DNA of 64,000 nucleotides from Alteribacter lacisalsi. Lineage in GTDB: Bacteria; Bacillota; Bacilli; Bacillales; Salisediminibacteriaceae. Positions within the stretch are counted from its first letter, which is position 1, and each line of letters opens with the position of its first letter. The notes beneath the pieces are model-generated. The model searched no databases and was not told the DNA's origin. It saw only the letters and a list, made by a program, of their open reading frames with translations. Location of the stretch: contig NZ_PDOF01000001.1 of assembly GCF_003226345.1 (NCBI RefSeq), positions 1,116,001 through 1,180,000 of the forward strand. The letters run 5' to 3'. The position numbers and the translations under genes were made by a program. Shown here piece by piece: positions 1 to 9,019 of the stretch.

Positions 1-771
1 AACAACGTGCCGCAGGCAGGAGACCAGTTTATGGTCTTTGAAGACGAAAAGAAAGCCCGCCAGATCGGTGAGGGCCGTGCGGTTAAGGAAAAAGAAGAAC
101 AGCGCCGTGAATCTTCACGTGTAAGTCTGGATGACCTGTTTAATCAGATCCAGCAGGGGGAAATTAAAGATATTAACATCATTATCAAAGCGGACGTACA
201 GGGCTCTGTAGAAGCAATGCGCGGTTCTCTTGAAAAAATCGAAGTCGAGGGTGTGAAGGTAAACATTATTCATACCGGAGTAGGAGCCATTGCGGAATCG
301 GATGTTATTCTGGCAAGTGCTTCGAACGCCATTATCATCGGTTTCAATGTCAGACCGGATGTCAATGCGAAGCGTACAGCTGATCAGGAACAAGTGGACA
401 TTCGCCTTCACCGTGTTATCTATAATGCTATTGAAGAAGTGGAACAGGCGATGCAGGGCATGCTCGATCCGGAATACGAAGAAAAAGTAATTGGTCAGGC
501 TGAAGTCCGTCAGACATTTAAAGTGTCGAAAATCGGCATGATTGCAGGTTCTTATGTGACTGACGGCAAGATTACAAAAGATTCCACAGTACGTCTAATC
601 CGCGACGGTGTCGTTCAGTTTGAAGGTGGAATCCGTGACCTTAAGCGTTTCAAGGATGACGCGAAGGAAGTAGCGAAAAACTACGAATGCGGGATTACCC
701 TTGAAAACTACAACGATGTTAAAGAAGGGGACGTTATTGAGGCATATGTAATGGAGGAAATTAAACGCTGA
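1..771 (+). CDS. infB: Translation initiation factor IF-2, C-terminal part (5' end outside window)
   Basis: The reading frame is open from base 1 and gives the last 256 residues of IF-2, the GTPase that brings initiator fMet-tRNA to the 30S subunit and promotes 50S joining. The G domain lies upstream of the window. What is visible is the end of the EF-Tu-like domain II and the charged linker helix (first ~50 residues), the IF-2-specific C1 domain (roughly residues 50-155, with the typical [10 protein letters not shown] stretch) and the C2 beta-barrel (roughly 160-256) that binds fMet-tRNA. The stop codon overlaps the start of ylxP by one base (TGATG), which indicates translational coupling. 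The B. subtilis order infB-ylxP-rbfA-truB-ribC-rpsO is kept. Identity is firm; the gene is incomplete only because of the window edge. Confidence 0.97.
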   Translation, partial: NNVPQAGDQFMVFEDEKKARQIGEGRAVKEKEEQRRESSRVSLDDLFNQIQQGEIKDINIIIKADVQGSVEAMRGSLEKIEVEGVKVNIIHTGVGAIAESDVILASASNAIIIGFNVRPDVNAKRTADQEQVDIRLHRVIYNAIEEVEQAMQGMLDPEYEEKVIGQAEVRQTFKVSKIGMIAGSYVTDGKITKDSTVRLIRDGVVQFEGGIRDLKRFKDDAKEVAKNYECGITLENYNDVKEGDVIEAYVMEEIKR

Positions 772-1049
772 TGATCGGTTCGGTTACGGTTGAGGCCATT
801 ATTTATGATGCCCAGTCGCTGAAAGAAAAGCGCAGTGTACTGAAAAGTGTCGTGACTCGGCTCAGGGACCGTCTGAATATTTCCGTGGCGGAAACAGACC
901 ATCAGAATGTCTGGCAGCGGACGGAGCTGACTATCGTATCCGTCAGCCCTGACCGTGTCCGGTGTGAGCAGGAGTTATCAAAAGCTCTTCATTTCATTGA
1001 CAGCGTTCCGGAAATAGAGACCGCATCAGTACAGTGGGAATGGATGTAG
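771..1049 (+). CDS. ylxP: YlxP, DUF503 family protein
   Basis: A 92-residue protein of the DUF503/YlxP family, a small ferredoxin-like alpha/beta fold found in Firmicutes between infB and rbfA. It begins [11 protein letters not shown] and has the usual basic segment with LKEKRSVLKS, followed by a conserved ET-H-N-W stretch. Genetic and structural reports tie family members to ribosome assembly, consistent with its position next to RbfA, but the biochemical role is not settled. The ATG overlaps the infB stop, so it is probably co-translated with IF-2. Length is normal for the family and nothing is disrupted. Confidence 0.9.
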   Translation: MIGSVTVEAIIYDAQSLKEKRSVLKSVVTRLRDRLNISVAETDHQNVWQRTELTIVSVSPDRVRCEQELSKALHFIDSVPEIETASVQWEWM

Positions 1050-1080
1050 CGTTCCGCAACAACATATGGGGGTGCAGTGA

Positions 1081-1425
1081 ATGAGTAATGTTCGTGCCAA
1101 TCGTATAGGTGAACAGATCAAGAAAGAACTGACAGATATTATCCAGCGTGAAATAAAAGATCCGCGGGTAGGTTTCGTGACTGTTACAGCAGTCGATGTA
1201 ACAGGGGACCTTCAGCAGGCAACTGCCTTTATTACCGTTTACGGTGACGATACACAGCGCAGCGAAACACTCGAAGGTCTATCCAAAGCAACCGGCTTTA
1301 TCCGATCTGAAATCGGTAAACGGATTCAGCTCCGAAAAACGCCGGAACTGTTTTTCAAGTTTGATGAGAGCATTGAACGGGGTAACCGCATTGAAGAGCT
1401 TCTCCGCAAACTTAACGATAAATAA
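1081..1425 (+). CDS. rbfA: Ribosome-binding factor A
   Basis: RbfA is a single KH-fold protein that binds the 30S subunit near helix 44/45 of 16S rRNA, assists late 30S maturation and is needed for growth in the cold. The 114-residue sequence starts [20 protein letters not shown] and contains the family signature [10 protein letters not shown] followed by a [18 protein letters not shown] strand. The start is preceded by a GGGGGTG ribosome-binding site about 30 bases after the ylxP stop. A strong hairpin with a T run follows directly, so some transcripts of the infB cluster may end here before truB. Confidence 0.96.
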   Translation: MSNVRANRIGEQIKKELTDIIQREIKDPRVGFVTVTAVDVTGDLQQATAFITVYGDDTQRSETLEGLSKATGFIRSEIGKRIQLRKTPELFFKFDESIERGNRIEELLRKLNDK

Positions 1426-1437
1426 ACATTTCCAGAA

Positions 1438-1468
1438 GAGGGAGGACGCCTGTCCCCCCTCTTTTTTT
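1438..1468 (+). terminator. Rho-independent terminator after rbfA
   Basis: A GAGGGAGGAC stem (1438-1447) pairs with GTCCCCCCTC (1452-1461) across a GCCT loop, with one mismatch, and is followed by seven T residues. It lies 13 bases after the rbfA stop. Confidence 0.8.
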
Positions 1469-1540
1469 CGCCGGCAGAGTGAATCATGCGCCACTAAAAC
1501 CTGGAGAAGAGCATTGGACCATTTGATTTATGGAGAGAAA

Positions 1541-1641
1541 GGCGGCGACTCCGGCGTGAAAAGCAGCAGGCGAAGAACCCCGCAGGGTCATTTCCCCGAG
1601 GAGGCTGAGGCGCTGCACGAGGAAAGCGTCCGCCTGCAGCG
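1541..1641. repeat. GC-rich imperfect-palindrome repeat (R1), copy 1
   Basis: In the rbfA-truB spacer. On the reverse complement it reads CGCTGCAGGCGGACGCTTTCC, then a CCTCAGCCTCCTCGGGGAAA core, a CCTGCGGGGT motif and a closing CGGAGTCGCCGCC. The same order of motifs recurs at 20793-20933 and, more diverged, at 33101-33185, 14811-14896 and 42264-42353. No open reading frame or terminal repeats are evident in this copy. The remaining bases 1642-1705 show nothing recognisable. Confidence 0.65.
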
Positions 1642-1719
1642 TAATACAACATTCTTTCTGAATACAGCTTTACGAAAAAAAGCGTTCTGAAAAAGCTTAT
1701 CGAACAAGAGGTGAAACCT

Positions 1720-2628
1720 ATGAAAACCGATGGCATACTGCCTCTTTGGAAAGAAAGAGGAAAAACTTCTTTTGACTGTGTCAGGGATATGCAGCGGCTG
1801 TTCAAAACAAAAAAGGTCGGCCACACCGGTACCCTTGACCCGGATGTGGAAGGCGTGCTGCCGATTTGTATCGGACGGGCAACAAAACTCGTTCAGTATC
1901 TGACAGCTGAAGGAAAAGTATATGAAGGCGAGGCAACGATCGGCTTTTCAACCACAACCGAAGATGCCTCCGGCGAAGTGGTAAACCGAAAGGCCGTTAA
2001 TGAGGAAATCAGCCAAAGCCGGCTCAATGACGTCTTTCATTCACTCAAAGGCACGATTGATCAGACGCCGCCGATGTATTCGGCTGTGAAAGTGAAAGGC
2101 AAACGGCTCTATGAGTATGCGAGGCAGGGAATTGAGATTGAAAGGCCGACACGTCAGGTAACGATCTACTCACTTGACCTCATCTCGGATATCAACCATC
2201 GCAACGGCTGCGTGACATTTCGGTTTCGTGCCTCCTGTAGCAAGGGAACCTATATCCGTACGCTTGCAGTTATTATGGGCGAAAGACTAGGCTATCCCGC
2301 CCACATGTCCGATCTGGTGAGGACCGCTGCCGGCTCATTTTCCCAAGAGGACTGCTACAAAGAAAAGCAGCTTAGAGAAATGGCGGAAGAGGGGATTCTG
2401 AATGAGGCACTTCTTCCCTTTGAGTATGCATTAAAAGACTGGCCCAGCGTTGTCATTGATGCCGACACCGAAGCCAGAATTCTGAACGGGGCAGTCCTTC
2501 CCATCCCCGCACAGGTAGACGAATCTATGTTTACTTTGTATAATCAACAGGGGGAATGCCTGGCAATTTACAAGAAGCATCCCAATAAAGAAGGTATGAT
2601 GAAACCGGAAAAAATGCTGAAAGTGTAG
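1720..2628 (+). CDS. truB: tRNA pseudouridine(55) synthase TruB
   Basis: TruB converts U55 of the T-loop of all elongator tRNAs to pseudouridine. The 302-residue protein has the catalytic motif GHTGTLDP with the nucleophilic Asp at about residue 40, the conserved KKVGHTGTLD block at 31-40, the Tyr-containing PPMYSAVKVKGKRLYEYAR region, and the CSKGTYIRTL motif of the synthase core; the C-terminal ~60 residues form a PUA-like tail. The ATG at 1720 is chosen over the in-frame GTG at 1711 because the GTG lies within the AAGAGGTGA ribosome-binding site. The length is near the B. subtilis enzyme. The spacer before it holds a terminator and a repeat, so truB may need its own promoter, which I could not place. 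Confidence 0.96.
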   Translation: MKTDGILPLWKERGKTSFDCVRDMQRLFKTKKVGHTGTLDPDVEGVLPICIGRATKLVQYLTAEGKVYEGEATIGFSTTTEDASGEVVNRKAVNEEISQSRLNDVFHSLKGTIDQTPPMYSAVKVKGKRLYEYARQGIEIERPTRQVTIYSLDLISDINHRNGCVTFRFRASCSKGTYIRTLAVIMGERLGYPAHMSDLVRTAAGSFSQEDCYKEKQLREMAEEGILNEALLPFEYALKDWPSVVIDADTEARILNGAVLPIPAQVDESMFTLYNQQGECLAIYKKHPNKEGMMKPEKMLKV

Positions 2629-2668
2629 CCGCCGGGTCTCGTGCCGTTTATGTATTTGAGGTGGCAGC

Positions 2669-3610
2669 ATGCAGACGATTACAATTGAACATCCTCACGA
2701 TTTTAATGAAGATGATTTCCCCCCTCTTGCTATTGCCCTCGGTTTTTTCGACGGGGTTCACAGAGGTCACAGGAAAGTGATCGGCTCCGCAAGGGAAAAA
2801 GCAGAAGAACTTGGGCTTCACTCTGCGGTCATGACATTTGACCCTCATCCGCGGGAGGTTCTCGGAAAAGGCGGCCCTGTGGCCTGCCTCACACCGCTGG
2901 ACAAAAAAGTGGAGGAAATTGCAAACCTCGGGATCGACTACCTTTTTGTAGTGCAGTTTACGCTCCCTTTTGCAGCTCTTACACCACAGAAATTCTGTGA
3001 CCATTATCTGATCGGCTTGAACGTCCGCCATGTTACAGCGGGGTTTGATTATACCTACGGCAGGCTGGGTAAAGGAACGATGGAGACCCTTCCGTTTCAC
3101 TCCAGAGGAAGATTCACTTACAGTGTGGTTGGTAAGCTTGATGAAGATGACCGGAAAATCAGTTCCACACGAATTCGTGAGTGCCTGACAAATGGAGAAA
3201 CAGACGTAGCAGCCCGCCTCCTTGGCAGAAACTATGAAACTTCCGGTACAGTAGTAAAGGGAGATCAGAGAGGCCGTACGATCGGTTTTCCTACTGCGAA
3301 TGTAGATGACCGCGACCGGCATCTGATTCCGAAGCCGGGTGTTTATGTAACGGAGTTAAAAGCAGAAGGCACATGGTATAAGGGCATGTGCAACGTGGGA
3401 TTTAAACCGACATTTAACAAAGAATTGCCCGATGCTCCAGTTACTGAAGTCCATTTGTTTGATTTTGACGGCGATCTCTACGGGCAGGACGTAACGGTGC
3501 GCTGGCACAAACGGATCCGACCGGAAATGCCGTTTCCCGGGGTGGATGGACTGATTCGCCAGCTCGAAAAGGACAAGGAAGAGGCGCATCGTTATTTTTC
3601 TTCCCGGTAG
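2669..3610 (+). CDS. ribF: Bifunctional riboflavin kinase / FAD synthetase
   Basis: This enzyme makes FMN from riboflavin and then FAD from FMN and ATP. The 313-residue chain has the N-terminal nucleotidyltransferase domain (about 1-180) with the class-defining GFFDGVHRGH motif (His31 and His34), the ISSTRIR segment that closes the adenylyltransferase site at 164-170, and the C-terminal flavokinase domain (about 185-310) with the GFPTAN motif at 206-211. Start ATG at 2669 follows TTTGAGGTGG. It is called ribC in B. subtilis, where it sits between truB and rpsO as here. FMN produced here also feeds riboswitch control of riboflavin genes elsewhere; no riboswitch is seen at this locus. Confidence 0.96.
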   Translation: MQTITIEHPHDFNEDDFPPLAIALGFFDGVHRGHRKVIGSAREKAEELGLHSAVMTFDPHPREVLGKGGPVACLTPLDKKVEEIANLGIDYLFVVQFTLPFAALTPQKFCDHYLIGLNVRHVTAGFDYTYGRLGKGTMETLPFHSRGRFTYSVVGKLDEDDRKISSTRIRECLTNGETDVAARLLGRNYETSGTVVKGDQRGRTIGFPTANVDDRDRHLIPKPGVYVTELKAEGTWYKGMCNVGFKPTFNKELPDAPVTEVHLFDFDGDLYGQDVTVRWHKRIRPEMPFPGVDGLIRQLEKDKEEAHRYFSSR

Positions 3611-3622
3611 GCAGACTGGGGC

Positions 3623-3651
3623 TTGATCTTTCATACTTCAGCCTGTATGAT
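3623..3651 (+). promoter_or_regulatory. Sigma-A type promoter of rpsO
   Basis: TTGATC (3623-3628), a 17-base spacer and TATGAT (3646-3651). It lies just after the ribF stop and about 85 bases before the rpsO start, leaving room for a structured leader. Confidence 0.6.
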
Positions 3652-3672
3652 AGTATTTGTTAACCATCACTT

Positions 3673-3706
3673 GGCAGCACGATTCACCGACGTCTGCTGG
3701 GCGAAT
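3673..3706 (+). ncRNA. Possible pseudoknotted rpsO mRNA leader (S15 autoregulation)
   Basis: In the leader, CAGCA at 3675-3679 can pair with TGCTG at 3695-3699, and ATTCACC at 3682-3688 can pair with GGCGAAT at 3700-3706 (6 of 7 pairs). The interleaved order makes an H-type pseudoknot ending about 20 bases before the ribosome-binding site. S15 is known to repress its own translation through structured leaders in several bacteria; that this is the element used here is inference. Confidence 0.4.
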
Positions 3707-3734
3707 GGGGATTTTAGAAAAGGAGGTGCATAGG

Positions 3735-4004
3735 ATGGCTTTATCACCAGAGCACAAAAACGAAATCATCAATGAATACAAGACTCACGAGAACGATACT
3801 GGTTCTCCTGAAGTGCAAGTCGCTATCCTGACGAAGCAAATTACAACACTTAACGATCACCTGCGTACGCACAAGAAGGATCACCACTCTCGTCGTGGTC
3901 TTCTGAAAATGGTTGGTCAGCGTCGTAACCTGTTGACTTACCTGCGTAACAAAGATGTTGCCCGTTACCGTCAGCTCGTTGACAAACTCGGTCTTCGTCG
4001 ATAA
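3735..4004 (+). CDS. rpsO: 30S ribosomal protein S15
   Basis: S15 is a primary 16S rRNA binder that organises the central domain of the small subunit. The 89-residue sequence begins [21 protein letters not shown], carries the [12 protein letters not shown] motif, the [15 protein letters not shown] rRNA-binding region and ends with [13 protein letters not shown], all standard. The ATG at 3735 follows AAAGGAGGTG; an upstream in-frame extension has no support. It has its own promoter and leader and is followed by a good terminator, so it is largely a single-gene transcript, placed just before pnp as in most bacteria. Confidence 0.98.
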   Translation: MALSPEHKNEIINEYKTHENDTGSPEVQVAILTKQITTLNDHLRTHKKDHHSRRGLLKMVGQRRNLLTYLRNKDVARYRQLVDKLGLRR

Positions 4005-4014
4005 GATTTACCAG

Positions 4015-4039
4015 AAAGCGGGATCATTCCCGCTTTTTT
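4015..4039 (+). terminator. Rho-independent terminator after rpsO
   Basis: GCGGGA (4018-4023) and TCCCGC (4028-4033) pair across a TCAT loop, extended by AAA/TTT, and are followed by a T run. Confidence 0.85.
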
Positions 4040-4106
4040 GTTGTACTAAAAGGAAATTTTTACCTTTAACTAAGGCAGATCGTCGTTGCTTCTAATGAGA
4101 CATATT

Positions 4107-4115
4107 TGATATGAT
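4107..4115 (+). promoter_or_regulatory. Extended -10 promoter upstream of pnp
   Basis: TGATATGAT is an extended -10 element; a TTGCTT at 4086-4091 could serve as -35 with an 18-base spacer. It lies about 160 bases before pnp, leaving a long 5' untranslated region. Confidence 0.45.
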
Positions 4116-4273
4116 AATAAGGTCAGGGACTTTTATCTCCTATGTTTACTACATATAAATTTAAGTCAAAACTATAAGCAGCAGCTTTACACGCTTGTGT
4201 GCCCGGATATCGGGATCATAATACTAAGGAACTGAAATTCACACTGATGTGAATGAGAGGAGTACATGCAGCT

Positions 4274-6385
4274 ATGGAACAGGAAAAACAATTATTTTCA
4301 ATGGATTTTGCCGGCCGTACAATGACATTCGAAACCGGTCAGTATGCCAAGCAGGCAAACGGAGCCGTAATGGTACGCTACGGAGATACGGCTGTAATGT
4401 GTACAGCCACAGCATCAAAAGAACCGAAAGACCTTCCGTTCTTCCCGTTAACTTGTAACTATGAAGAGCGCCTTTATGCAGCAGGAAAAATTCCTGGCGG
4501 TTTTATTAAACGAGAGGGCCGCCCAAGTGAGAATGCCGTGCTGACAAGCCGTCTGATTGACCGTCCGATCCGTCCGCTGTTTCCCGATGGATTCCGTAAC
4601 GATGTACAGGTGATCAGCATCGTCATGAGTAATGACCAGAACTGCTCACCTGAAATGGCTGCAATGATGGGGTCATCTGTTGCCCTTTCCATTTCCGACA
4701 TTCCATTTGACGGACCGATTGCCGGCGTCATTGTCGGCCGGGTGGATGGTGATTTTGTCATTAATCCGACGACAGAGCAAATGGAAAAAAGTGATATTCA
4801 CCTTGTTGTAGCCGGAACGAAACATGCGATCAATATGGTGGAAGCCGGGGCAGAGGAAGTTCCTGAGGATGTTATGCTTGAGGCCATTATGTTCGGTCAC
4901 GACGAAATCAAACGCCTGGTTGCTTTCCAGGAAGATATCGTTGAGAAAGTCGGCAAGGAAAAAATGGACGTTAAGCTTGTATCCCACGATAAGGATCTGG
5001 AAGCCGAACTCCGTGAAAAGGCAGAAGGAGACCTGAAAGAAGCTGCTACTATTTTTGAAAAGCATGCACGCCAGACGGCTATAGATGAAGTCATCAGCCG
5101 AGTTTCCGAGGAGTATGCAAGCGAAAATGCCGATGAGGATCGTTCCCGCGAAGCAAAAGACGTGCTTGATATTATCCTCAAAGGCGTCGTCCGTAAGCTG
5201 ATTACGAAAGACAAAATCCGTCCAGACGGCCGTCAGATTGACGAGATCCGTCCCCTTGCATCTGAGGTGGATCTTCTTGCACGCGTGCATGGATCCGGTC
5301 TCTTTACCCGCGGCCAGACGCAGGCGATGAGTGTCTGTACGCTTGGGGCTCTTGGAGATGTTCAGATTCTTGACGGACTCGGAATTGAAGAAACAAAACG
5401 GTTTATGCACCACTATAACTTCCCGAGCTTCAGTGTTGGGGAAACAGGTCCGATCCGCGGACCGGGACGCCGTGAAATTGGACACGGTGCACTTGGAGAA
5501 CGTGCTCTTGAGCAAGTAATTCCGTCTGAGGATGACTTCCCTTACACAATCCGTCTTGTTTCCGAAGTGCTTGAATCCAACGGTTCCACTTCACAGGCGA
5601 GTATCTGTGCGTCCACTCTTGCCATGATGGCAGCCGGCGTGCCGCTTAAGGCACCTGTAGCAGGTATTGCCATGGGGCTCGTGAAGGACGGCGAGGATGT
5701 TTCCGTCCTTACGGATATTCAGGGCATGGAAGATTTCCTCGGCGATATGGACTTTAAAGTTGCAGGTACGAAAAAAGGGGTTACAGCCCTTCAGATGGAT
5801 ATTAAGATTGACGGGATCGACCGCCGCATCCTTGAGGAAGCCCTTTCCCAGGCTCAGACCGGCCGCATGAAGATTCTTGACAACATGCTGAGCGCCATTC
5901 CGGAGCCGAGAACAGAGCTTTCTGCATATGCACCTAAGATTCTGACAATGAGCATTAACCCTGATAAAATTCGTGACGTGATCGGACCTAGCGGAAAAAT
6001 CATCAATCAGATTATTGAGGACACAGGTGTTAAAATTGACATCGAGCAGGACGGTAAAGTATATATTTCCTCTACCGAATCGGAGATGAACAACAAGGCT
6101 AAAGGAATCATTGAGGACCTTGTTCGTGAAGTGGAAGTAGGAGAAACGTATCTTGGCAAAGTGAAACGGATTGAGAAATTTGGCTGCTTTGTGGAACTGT
6201 TTAAAGGAAAAGATGGACTCGTCCACATTTCCCAGCTGGCCAATGAACGTGTCGGCAAAGTTGAGGACGTAGTGAAAATCGGGGATGAAGTCCTTGTAAA
6301 AGTTACGGAAATCGACAATCAGGGCCGGGTGAACCTGTCCCGAAAAGCGCTCCTTAAAGATCAGGGGCAGCCTGCAAAAAAATAG
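4274..6385 (+). CDS. pnp: Polyribonucleotide nucleotidyltransferase (PNPase)
   Basis: PNPase is the phosphorolytic 3'-5' exoribonuclease of the RNA degradation machinery. The 703-residue protein has the complete order: first RNase PH domain (~1-225), helical linker, second RNase PH domain (~310-540), KH domain (~555-615, [10 protein letters not shown]) and S1 domain (~620-690, [19 protein letters not shown]). The active-site region with [20 protein letters not shown] is intact. The ATG at 4274 matches the start of B. subtilis PNPase (MGQEKHVF... versus MEQEKQLF...) and lies 11 bases after GAGGAG; an in-frame ATG at 4253 lacks a ribosome-binding site. It follows rpsO, as usual, and ends at a terminator. 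Confidence 0.97.
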   Translation: MEQEKQLFSMDFAGRTMTFETGQYAKQANGAVMVRYGDTAVMCTATASKEPKDLPFFPLTCNYEERLYAAGKIPGGFIKREGRPSENAVLTSRLIDRPIRPLFPDGFRNDVQVISIVMSNDQNCSPEMAAMMGSSVALSISDIPFDGPIAGVIVGRVDGDFVINPTTEQMEKSDIHLVVAGTKHAINMVEAGAEEVPEDVMLEAIMFGHDEIKRLVAFQEDIVEKVGKEKMDVKLVSHDKDLEAELREKAEGDLKEAATIFEKHARQTAIDEVISRVSEEYASENADEDRSREAKDVLDIILKGVVRKLITKDKIRPDGRQIDEIRPLASEVDLLARVHGSGLFTRGQTQAMSVCTLGALGDVQILDGLGIEETKRFMHHYNFPSFSVGETGPIRGPGRREIGHGALGERALEQVIPSEDDFPYTIRLVSEVLESNGSTSQASICASTLAMMAAGVPLKAPVAGIAMGLVKDGEDVSVLTDIQGMEDFLGDMDFKVAGTKKGVTALQMDIKIDGIDRRILEEALSQAQTGRMKILDNMLSAIPEPRTELSAYAPKILTMSINPDKIRDVIGPSGKIINQIIEDTGVKIDIEQDGKVYISSTESEMNNKAKGIIEDLVREVEVGETYLGKVKRIEKFGCFVELFKGKDGLVHISQLANERVGKVEDVVKIGDEVLVKVTEIDNQGRVNLSRKALLKDQGQPAKK

Positions 6386-6394
6386 TACAAGTGT

Positions 6395-6425
6395 AAGAGA
6401 GGCCGGTCATCCGGTCTCTTTTTTT
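6395..6425 (+). terminator. Rho-independent terminator after pnp
   Basis: AAGAGA-GG-CCGG pairs with CCGGTCTCTT around a TCAT loop with a two-base bulge, followed by a run of T residues. Confidence 0.75.
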
Positions 6426-6700
6426 ATGGATGAGCCTCTAGATCACGATACCGTCGATAACGGATTTCCGTTCTGACGGCGCTATTCAGGTAATGAATAT
6501 CATGACGAATGAGGGCATACGCTCTAAAGATGGTTTTTTTGAGGAGGCTGAGGCAGCCATCCGTATAGCCAACGGACGACGTGAATCGAAGGTTCTGTTT
6601 ATTCATTTTCAGAAAAGAGTGTATGTACAAATCTGAAATCAATGCTTCCTAAGCGGCGTCAGCCTGTTCTACCGTGTCTTTTCCCTGCATAAGTTGTACT
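6426..6700. other. Spacer without recognised gene
   Basis: Between pnp and ylxY. Short open frames have no ribosome-binding site or protein-like composition. A GAGGAGGCTGAGGC stretch near 6541 matches the core of the R1 repeat, so an eroded repeat may lie here; nothing else is recognised. Confidence 0.4.
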
Positions 6701-6716
6701 CAGGGAGGGACAGCCT

Positions 6717-7700
6717 ATGATGAAGAAGTTTATCCTGCAATGGAGCACCTTTCTTCTTGTTATCCTGATTACATTTGTGAGTGTTCAAAATCCGATTACG
6801 AGCAGTTATATACAGCAACTGAAAGAAGAAGCGGTGGCACCTGCATCAGGGACCACCGACCTTTTCCGTGAAATTGCTGACCGGAAAGCGGAGTTTGAGG
6901 AAGCACCGGTAAATGCGAGAGTAGATAAAGTCTGGAAGTCAGTCCCGGGATTAAATGGTCTAAGTGTGGACGTGGAGGCTTCCTATGAGAAAATGAAGCC
7001 GGAAGGTTTTTTTAATGAGAGAAAACTGGTCTATAGACAGAACCGGCCGGAGGTAACGCTGGATGACCTGCCGCCGAACCCTGTTTTCAAAGGGAACGAA
7101 CAGAAGCCAATGGTCTCACTGATGGTAAACGTGGCCTGGGGAAATGAGTATTTACCTGCCATGCTGAAGACAATGCAGGAACATGACGTGAAGTCAACCT
7201 TCTTTTTAGACGGTTCGTGGGTGAAAAACAATCCAAAACTTGCTAAAATGATTATAGAAGAAGGGCATGAGATCGGAAACCACGCATATTCTCACCCTGA
7301 CATGAAGCAGCTGTCCAACGATCGGATCCGGGAGGAACTTGAGAAGACGACTGAAATAATTGAAGCAACCCTGAATCTTAAGCCTCACTGGTTTGCGCCC
7401 CCAAGCGGAAGTTTCCGCCAGGATGTGGTGGATATTGCAGCTGACATGGGGATGCATACGGTTATGTGGACAGTAGATACCATTGACTGGCGGCAGCCCC
7501 CGCCAGATCAGATGGCTGATAAAATCATCACCAAATCAGAAGCCGGCTCTCTTGTCCTTATGCATCCGACCCAGTCTGCACAGCAGGGCCTGGAAGAGAT
7601 GATAACTGGACTGAAAGAAAAAGGGTTTCATATTGGAACCGTTTCCGACCTTCTAAGTGAAGATCGCATCATGGTCAGACAACAACAGACGTGGTACTAG
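6717..7700 (+). CDS. ylxY: YlxY-like polysaccharide deacetylase family protein
   Basis: A 327-residue exported protein: a hydrophobic segment at about 6-22 (signal peptide or anchor), a spacer, and a NodB-type deacetylase domain at about 130-310. The metal-binding HxxxH is present (GNHAYSHP, His189 and His193), but the stretch where active enzymes have the catalytic Asp (TFDDG) reads NVAWGNE at 138-144. This substitution is typical of the YlxY branch, so catalysis by the usual mechanism is doubtful. Two ATGs in tandem (6717, 6720) follow AGGGAGGGACAGCC; either could be used. It lies between pnp and mlpA as in B. subtilis. A role at the cell envelope is likely, the substrate unknown. Confidence 0.9.
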   Translation: MMKKFILQWSTFLLVILITFVSVQNPITSSYIQQLKEEAVAPASGTTDLFREIADRKAEFEEAPVNARVDKVWKSVPGLNGLSVDVEASYEKMKPEGFFNERKLVYRQNRPEVTLDDLPPNPVFKGNEQKPMVSLMVNVAWGNEYLPAMLKTMQEHDVKSTFFLDGSWVKNNPKLAKMIIEEGHEIGNHAYSHPDMKQLSNDRIREELEKTTEIIEATLNLKPHWFAPPSGSFRQDVVDIAADMGMHTVMWTVDTIDWRQPPPDQMADKIITKSEAGSLVLMHPTQSAQQGLEEMITGLKEKGFHIGTVSDLLSEDRIMVRQQQTWY

Positions 7701-7711
7701 GAGGATGACAT

Positions 7712-8953
7712 TTGATTAAACGAGTAGTAAGTGATAATGGATTACGTATCATGTTCGAACCGAACCACACCGTGCGTTCCGTTTCCATCGGTGTTTGGAT
7801 CGGCACAGGGTCGCGATTTGAAACCAAAATCCAGAACGGGGTGTCGCATTTTCTGGAGCACATGTTCTTTAAGGGAACGAAATCAAGGAACGCACAGCAA
7901 ATTGCGGAGTCATTTGATTCAATCGGCGGGCAGGTAAACGCCTTCACTTCAAAGGAATATACGTGTTACTACGCAAAAGTGCTGGATGAACACGCAGAGC
8001 ATGCAGTGGAAGTCCTGGCTGACATGTATTTTAATTCCGTATTTGACCCGGGAGAAATGAAAAAAGAAAAAGGCGTAGTGCTTGAGGAAATTAAAATGTA
8101 CGAAGATACTCCGGATGACATCGTGCATGATCTTCTCAGCCAGGCAGGCTACGGAGACCACCCTCTCGGCTATCCGATTCTGGGCACCGAGGAAACCCTC
8201 GAGACATTCTCGGGCGATTCCCTCACTCATTACATGAATCAGTTCTATAATGCCGATAACGTTGTAATTAGTGTATGCGGCAATGTAGATGAATCTTTTG
8301 TGGACTTTATCCAGAAAACTTTCCGTGACATGCGGCAGGATAAGTCGGATAAAACCTTATCCAGGCCGGAGTTTAAATACGGAAAAATGGCGAGGAAAAA
8401 AGAAACCGAACAGGCACACCTCTGCATCGGATACGAAGGGCTGTCAATAGGACATGAGGATATTTATTCTCTTGTACTTCTAAACAATGTTCTCGGCGGG
8501 TCCATGAGCAGCAGGCTGTTTCAGGAAATTCGGGAAAACCGGGGACTTGCTTATTCCGTATTTTCCTATCATAGTTCCTTTCACGATACAGGTATGGTTA
8601 CACTATATGCCGGAACGGCAGTGAAACATCTTGATGATATGTATCAGTGTCTGAGTGATGTGGTAAGTAATGTAAAAGAAAACGGGATTACAGAGAAGGA
8701 ACTGCGTAATGCCAAAGAACAGCTCAAAGGCAGCCTGATGCTCGGTCTTGAGAGTACAAACAGCCGTATGAGCAGAAACGGAAAAAACGAACTCCTTCTC
8801 GGCCGCCACCGGACGCTGGATGAAATTGTTCATGAAATTGACAAGGTCACCTTAATGGATGTAAAGAAAACCGGTAATAATATCTTTTCCCGGGATTGTG
8901 CCATGACGCTTGTGAGCCCGGATGGCCGTCTTCCTGAAGGTTCCGGCTGCTGA
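7712..8953 (+). CDS. mlpA: M16 family zinc protease MlpA
   Basis: An insulinase/pitrilysin-type (M16) metalloprotease of 413 residues, related to mitochondrial processing peptidase. The inverted zinc motif HFLEH is at residues 46-50 and the third ligand region EEIKMYEDTPDD lies about 75 residues later. The second half is the usual non-catalytic M16 domain with LGGSMSSRLFQEIRENRGLAYSV. The start is TTG at 7712, preceded by TAGGAGGATG, 11 bases after ylxY. In B. subtilis the homologue (mlpA/ymxG) is reported to influence aprE expression. The neighbours ylxY, mlpA and ymxH appear to form one unit ending at the terminator at 9256. Confidence 0.93.
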   Translation: MIKRVVSDNGLRIMFEPNHTVRSVSIGVWIGTGSRFETKIQNGVSHFLEHMFFKGTKSRNAQQIAESFDSIGGQVNAFTSKEYTCYYAKVLDEHAEHAVEVLADMYFNSVFDPGEMKKEKGVVLEEIKMYEDTPDDIVHDLLSQAGYGDHPLGYPILGTEETLETFSGDSLTHYMNQFYNADNVVISVCGNVDESFVDFIQKTFRDMRQDKSDKTLSRPEFKYGKMARKKETEQAHLCIGYEGLSIGHEDIYSLVLLNNVLGGSMSSRLFQEIRENRGLAYSVFSYHSSFHDTGMVTLYAGTAVKHLDDMYQCLSDVVSNVKENGITEKELRNAKEQLKGSLMLGLESTNSRMSRNGKNELLLGRHRTLDEIVHEIDKVTLMDVKKTGNNIFSRDCAMTLVSPDGRLPEGSGC

Positions 8954-9019
8954 CTGGTTATGAAAGACCCCTTTCCCTCATAAACTGGCCTATAAGGAGA
9001 GAGAAGAGGGGGGAGCAAA

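Noticed and set aside
2648-3322. Minus-strand open frame of ~224 codons opposite ribF
   Set aside because: Shadow of the FAD synthetase frame, no ribosome-binding site.
4673-5515. Minus-strand open frame of ~280 codons opposite pnp
   Set aside because: Fully overlapped by conserved PNPase coding sequence; composition is not protein-like.
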